A stretch of DNA of 64,000 nt from Phycisphaerae bacterium (GTDB lineage: Bacteria > Planctomycetota > Phycisphaerae > UBA1845), in NCBI GenBank assembly GCA_029260215.1, contig JAJDDQ010000008.1, forward strand, positions 34,839-98,838, given 5' to 3'. Positions 62,967 through 64,000 of this stretch are shown here, in pieces. A program made the position numbers and the translations under genes. Under the pieces are notes generated by a model that was not told the origin of the DNA, searched no databases, and worked only from the letters and a program-made list of their open reading frames with translations. Position 1 is the stretch's first letter. The number at the start of each line of letters is the position of its first letter.

Positions 62967-63755
62967 TCAGTGGACGGACGCTGTGAAGCCGGACTCAGTA
63001 TTCACTTTGGCGATAACCGCGCCGTAAACCACGGCTGCACCGGCTCTCTTGAGTGTGCGGGCACATTCGTTGATCGTGGCACCGACCGTTGAAACGTCGT
63101 CGATCAGACACAGCCTCGCCCCGTCAATCACTGTGCCTGCGATGACGCCGAATTTTCCGCGAACGTTGTCCCGACGACGCGACCGCGTGACATTCAACTG
63201 GTGCGGACCGCCGGACGCGCGACGCAGAACTTGTGCGATGGGCAGGCCTGTCTCGCGCGACAGAGCGTTGGTCAGAACGCGCGGGGCGTAGTAGCGCCGG
63301 CCAAGCGAATGTGTCCAATGCGTCGGAACGTATACCAGAGCGTCGATACGCTCGAACCAGGCTGACAGGCGCATGGACTCGGCCAACCGTGCCGCCACGA
63401 ACAGGTCAATTTCATCGCGACCGCAGTATTTCAGCTTGCGCACGAGCAGGCCGATCGATCCGCGATAGGCTCCGACGCGAACCATCGCATCGATCCAAGG
63501 TCTTTTGTCGCGGCAGGCATGGCAGCGACCGTCCTGCACACCGTAAGGCCCGACGCCGTGCGCGCAACGCGGGCAAAAAGGCTCGGCCGAAGCGAGGTCG
63601 AAGGCCCGCGCGCATTTCGAACACAGATGCACGTCCGCACAGTCAGCCGACCGGCACAACACGCACACGCGCGGGAACAAAGCATCCAGCACCCCGCCCG
63701 CGAAACGCCGGGCTGTGCTCGCCTTCTCAACAGGTCTGTCGGTGGTTGCGTTCAT
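62967..63755 (-). CDS. comF: ComF-family phosphoribosyltransferase-like protein
   Basis: 262 aa from the ATG at 63755; a GTG at 63782 would add nine residues. Three Cys-pair modules near the N-terminus (CVLC, CSKC, CPRCAHG, CHAC) form the zinc-binding part, followed by a PRT-like fold with LCLIDDVSTVGATINECA as the PRPP-binding loop. ComF acts in DNA uptake or transformation-linked DNA processing in competent bacteria. No other competence genes are in the window. It converges with the hydrolase gene. Confidence 0.88.
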   Translation of the reverse strand: MNATTDRPVEKASTARRFAGGVLDALFPRVCVLCRSADCADVHLCSKCARAFDLASAEPFCPRCAHGVGPYGVQDGRCHACRDKRPWIDAMVRVGAYRGSIGLLVRKLKYCGRDEIDLFVAARLAESMRLSAWFERIDALVYVPTHWTHSLGRRYYAPRVLTNALSRETGLPIAQVLRRASGGPHQLNVTRSRRRDNVRGKFGVIAGTVIDGARLCLIDDVSTVGATINECARTLKRAGAAVVYGAVIAKVNTESGFTASVH

Positions 63756-63847
63756 CGATAACCCACGATACCGGACAATCACCGGATGCGCCTACCGCAG
63801 GGCAGCCCAAACGAATCTTCCGATCAGCCGGGGGCGCATCCCATTCT

Positions 63848-63878
63848 GGGTGGCACGGTCTGGCTGTGCCAGACCGTG
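63848..63878. repeat. Palindrome family D, copy 2
   Basis: GGGTGGCACGGTCTGG then CTGT and GCCAGACCGTG, matching the core of 19148-19230. It lies in the gap 63756-63978, where nothing else but a short GGGG/CCCC dyad (about 63929-63941) is visible. Confidence 0.8.
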
Positions 63879-63978
63879 AAACTATGAAGCGAGCCTCCCC
63901 TTGGGTACGTTCGGGGTCTTGAATCGGGGGTCGTATCCCCGACATGGAAGCCCCAGAACCTCAAAAAGGAGACTCACT

Positions 63979-64000
63979 ATGTGGTCGATCGGAATCGATG
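63979..64000 (+). CDS. Start of a truncated gene at the window end
   Basis: AAAGGAG (63965-63971) followed by an ATG at 63979 encoding MWSIGID before the window ends. The ribosome site is strong. Only seven residues are visible. The IGID start resembles actin-fold ATPases such as PilM, but this cannot be tested here. Confidence 0.5.

Overview
The window is about 60% GC, densely coded on both strands, and has no tRNA, rRNA, CRISPR array or recognisable transposase gene. The gene content points to a planctomycete, possibly of the Phycisphaerae type, or a close relative. The signs are FHA and Ser/Thr kinase genes, an ECF sigma factor with a zinc-finger-like tail, bactofilins, a CRTAC1-like FG-GAP/ASPIC_UnbV protein paired with a multihaem cytochrome, an IPTL-CTERM-type sorting tail, two GroEL paralogues, and many dispersed palindromic repeats. 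This placement is an inference from gene families, not a phylogeny.

Layout. 1-2.3 kb: end of a membrane protein, a small lipoprotein, rsmA, and a CII/Cro-like DNA-binding protein. 2.3-7.1 kb: a two-gene operon of a membrane multihaem cytochrome with TPRs and a membrane-anchored FG-GAP protein. 7.5-11.1 kb: a signalling cluster (excisionase-HTH/receiver fusion, HDOD-type histidine kinase, pseudo-receiver). 11.3-16.2 kb: mnmG, rpsR, a Trm112/YcaR-like protein, an acyl-CoA ligase and a TPR-SPOR lipoprotein. 17-19.7 kb: a dihaem cytochrome c with a sorting tail, a glycosyltransferase and two bactofilins. 20-26.6 kb: FHA protein, Ser/Thr kinase, ECF sigma factor and an outer-membrane beta-barrel. 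26.7-34.9 kb: UbiB-like kinase, MFS exporter, quinone-oxidoreductase-like enzyme and a MacB/LolCDE-type ABC exporter.

34.9-48.3 kb is a nine-gene catabolic island in alternating orientations: YgeY-like M20 hydrolase, YgeW-like carbamoyltransferase, two fold-type-II PLP enzymes, SsnA-like amidohydrolase, MocA-like cytidylyltransferase, YgfK-like iron-sulphur protein, a fused [2Fe-2S]/Mo xanthine-dehydrogenase-type hydroxylase, and XdhC. It resembles the enterobacterial and gut-anaerobe locus linked to selenium-dependent molybdenum hydroxylases and anaerobic purine breakdown, but with a different set of PLP enzymes.

48.4-56 kb: a GNAT and Mpo1-like pair, then a proteostasis block (groL-groS-groL, dnaJ, grpE, fmdB, yacG). 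56-62 kb: an apparent operon gatE-gatD-SNF2 helicase. GatDE is the archaeal type of tRNA-dependent amidotransferase, so its presence among bacterial genes is the most surprising observation here. The window ends with an alpha/beta hydrolase, comF, and the first codons of another gene.

A second theme is the non-coding repeats. Eight copies of a CCGCGGACTTCAGTCCGCG-type palindrome were found, one in frame inside xdhC. There are also other palindrome families, a 186-bp element present twice with imperfect inverted termini, and a 247-bp element with 24-bp terminal inverted repeats and a 6-bp flanking duplication. The last two look like MITE-type elements.
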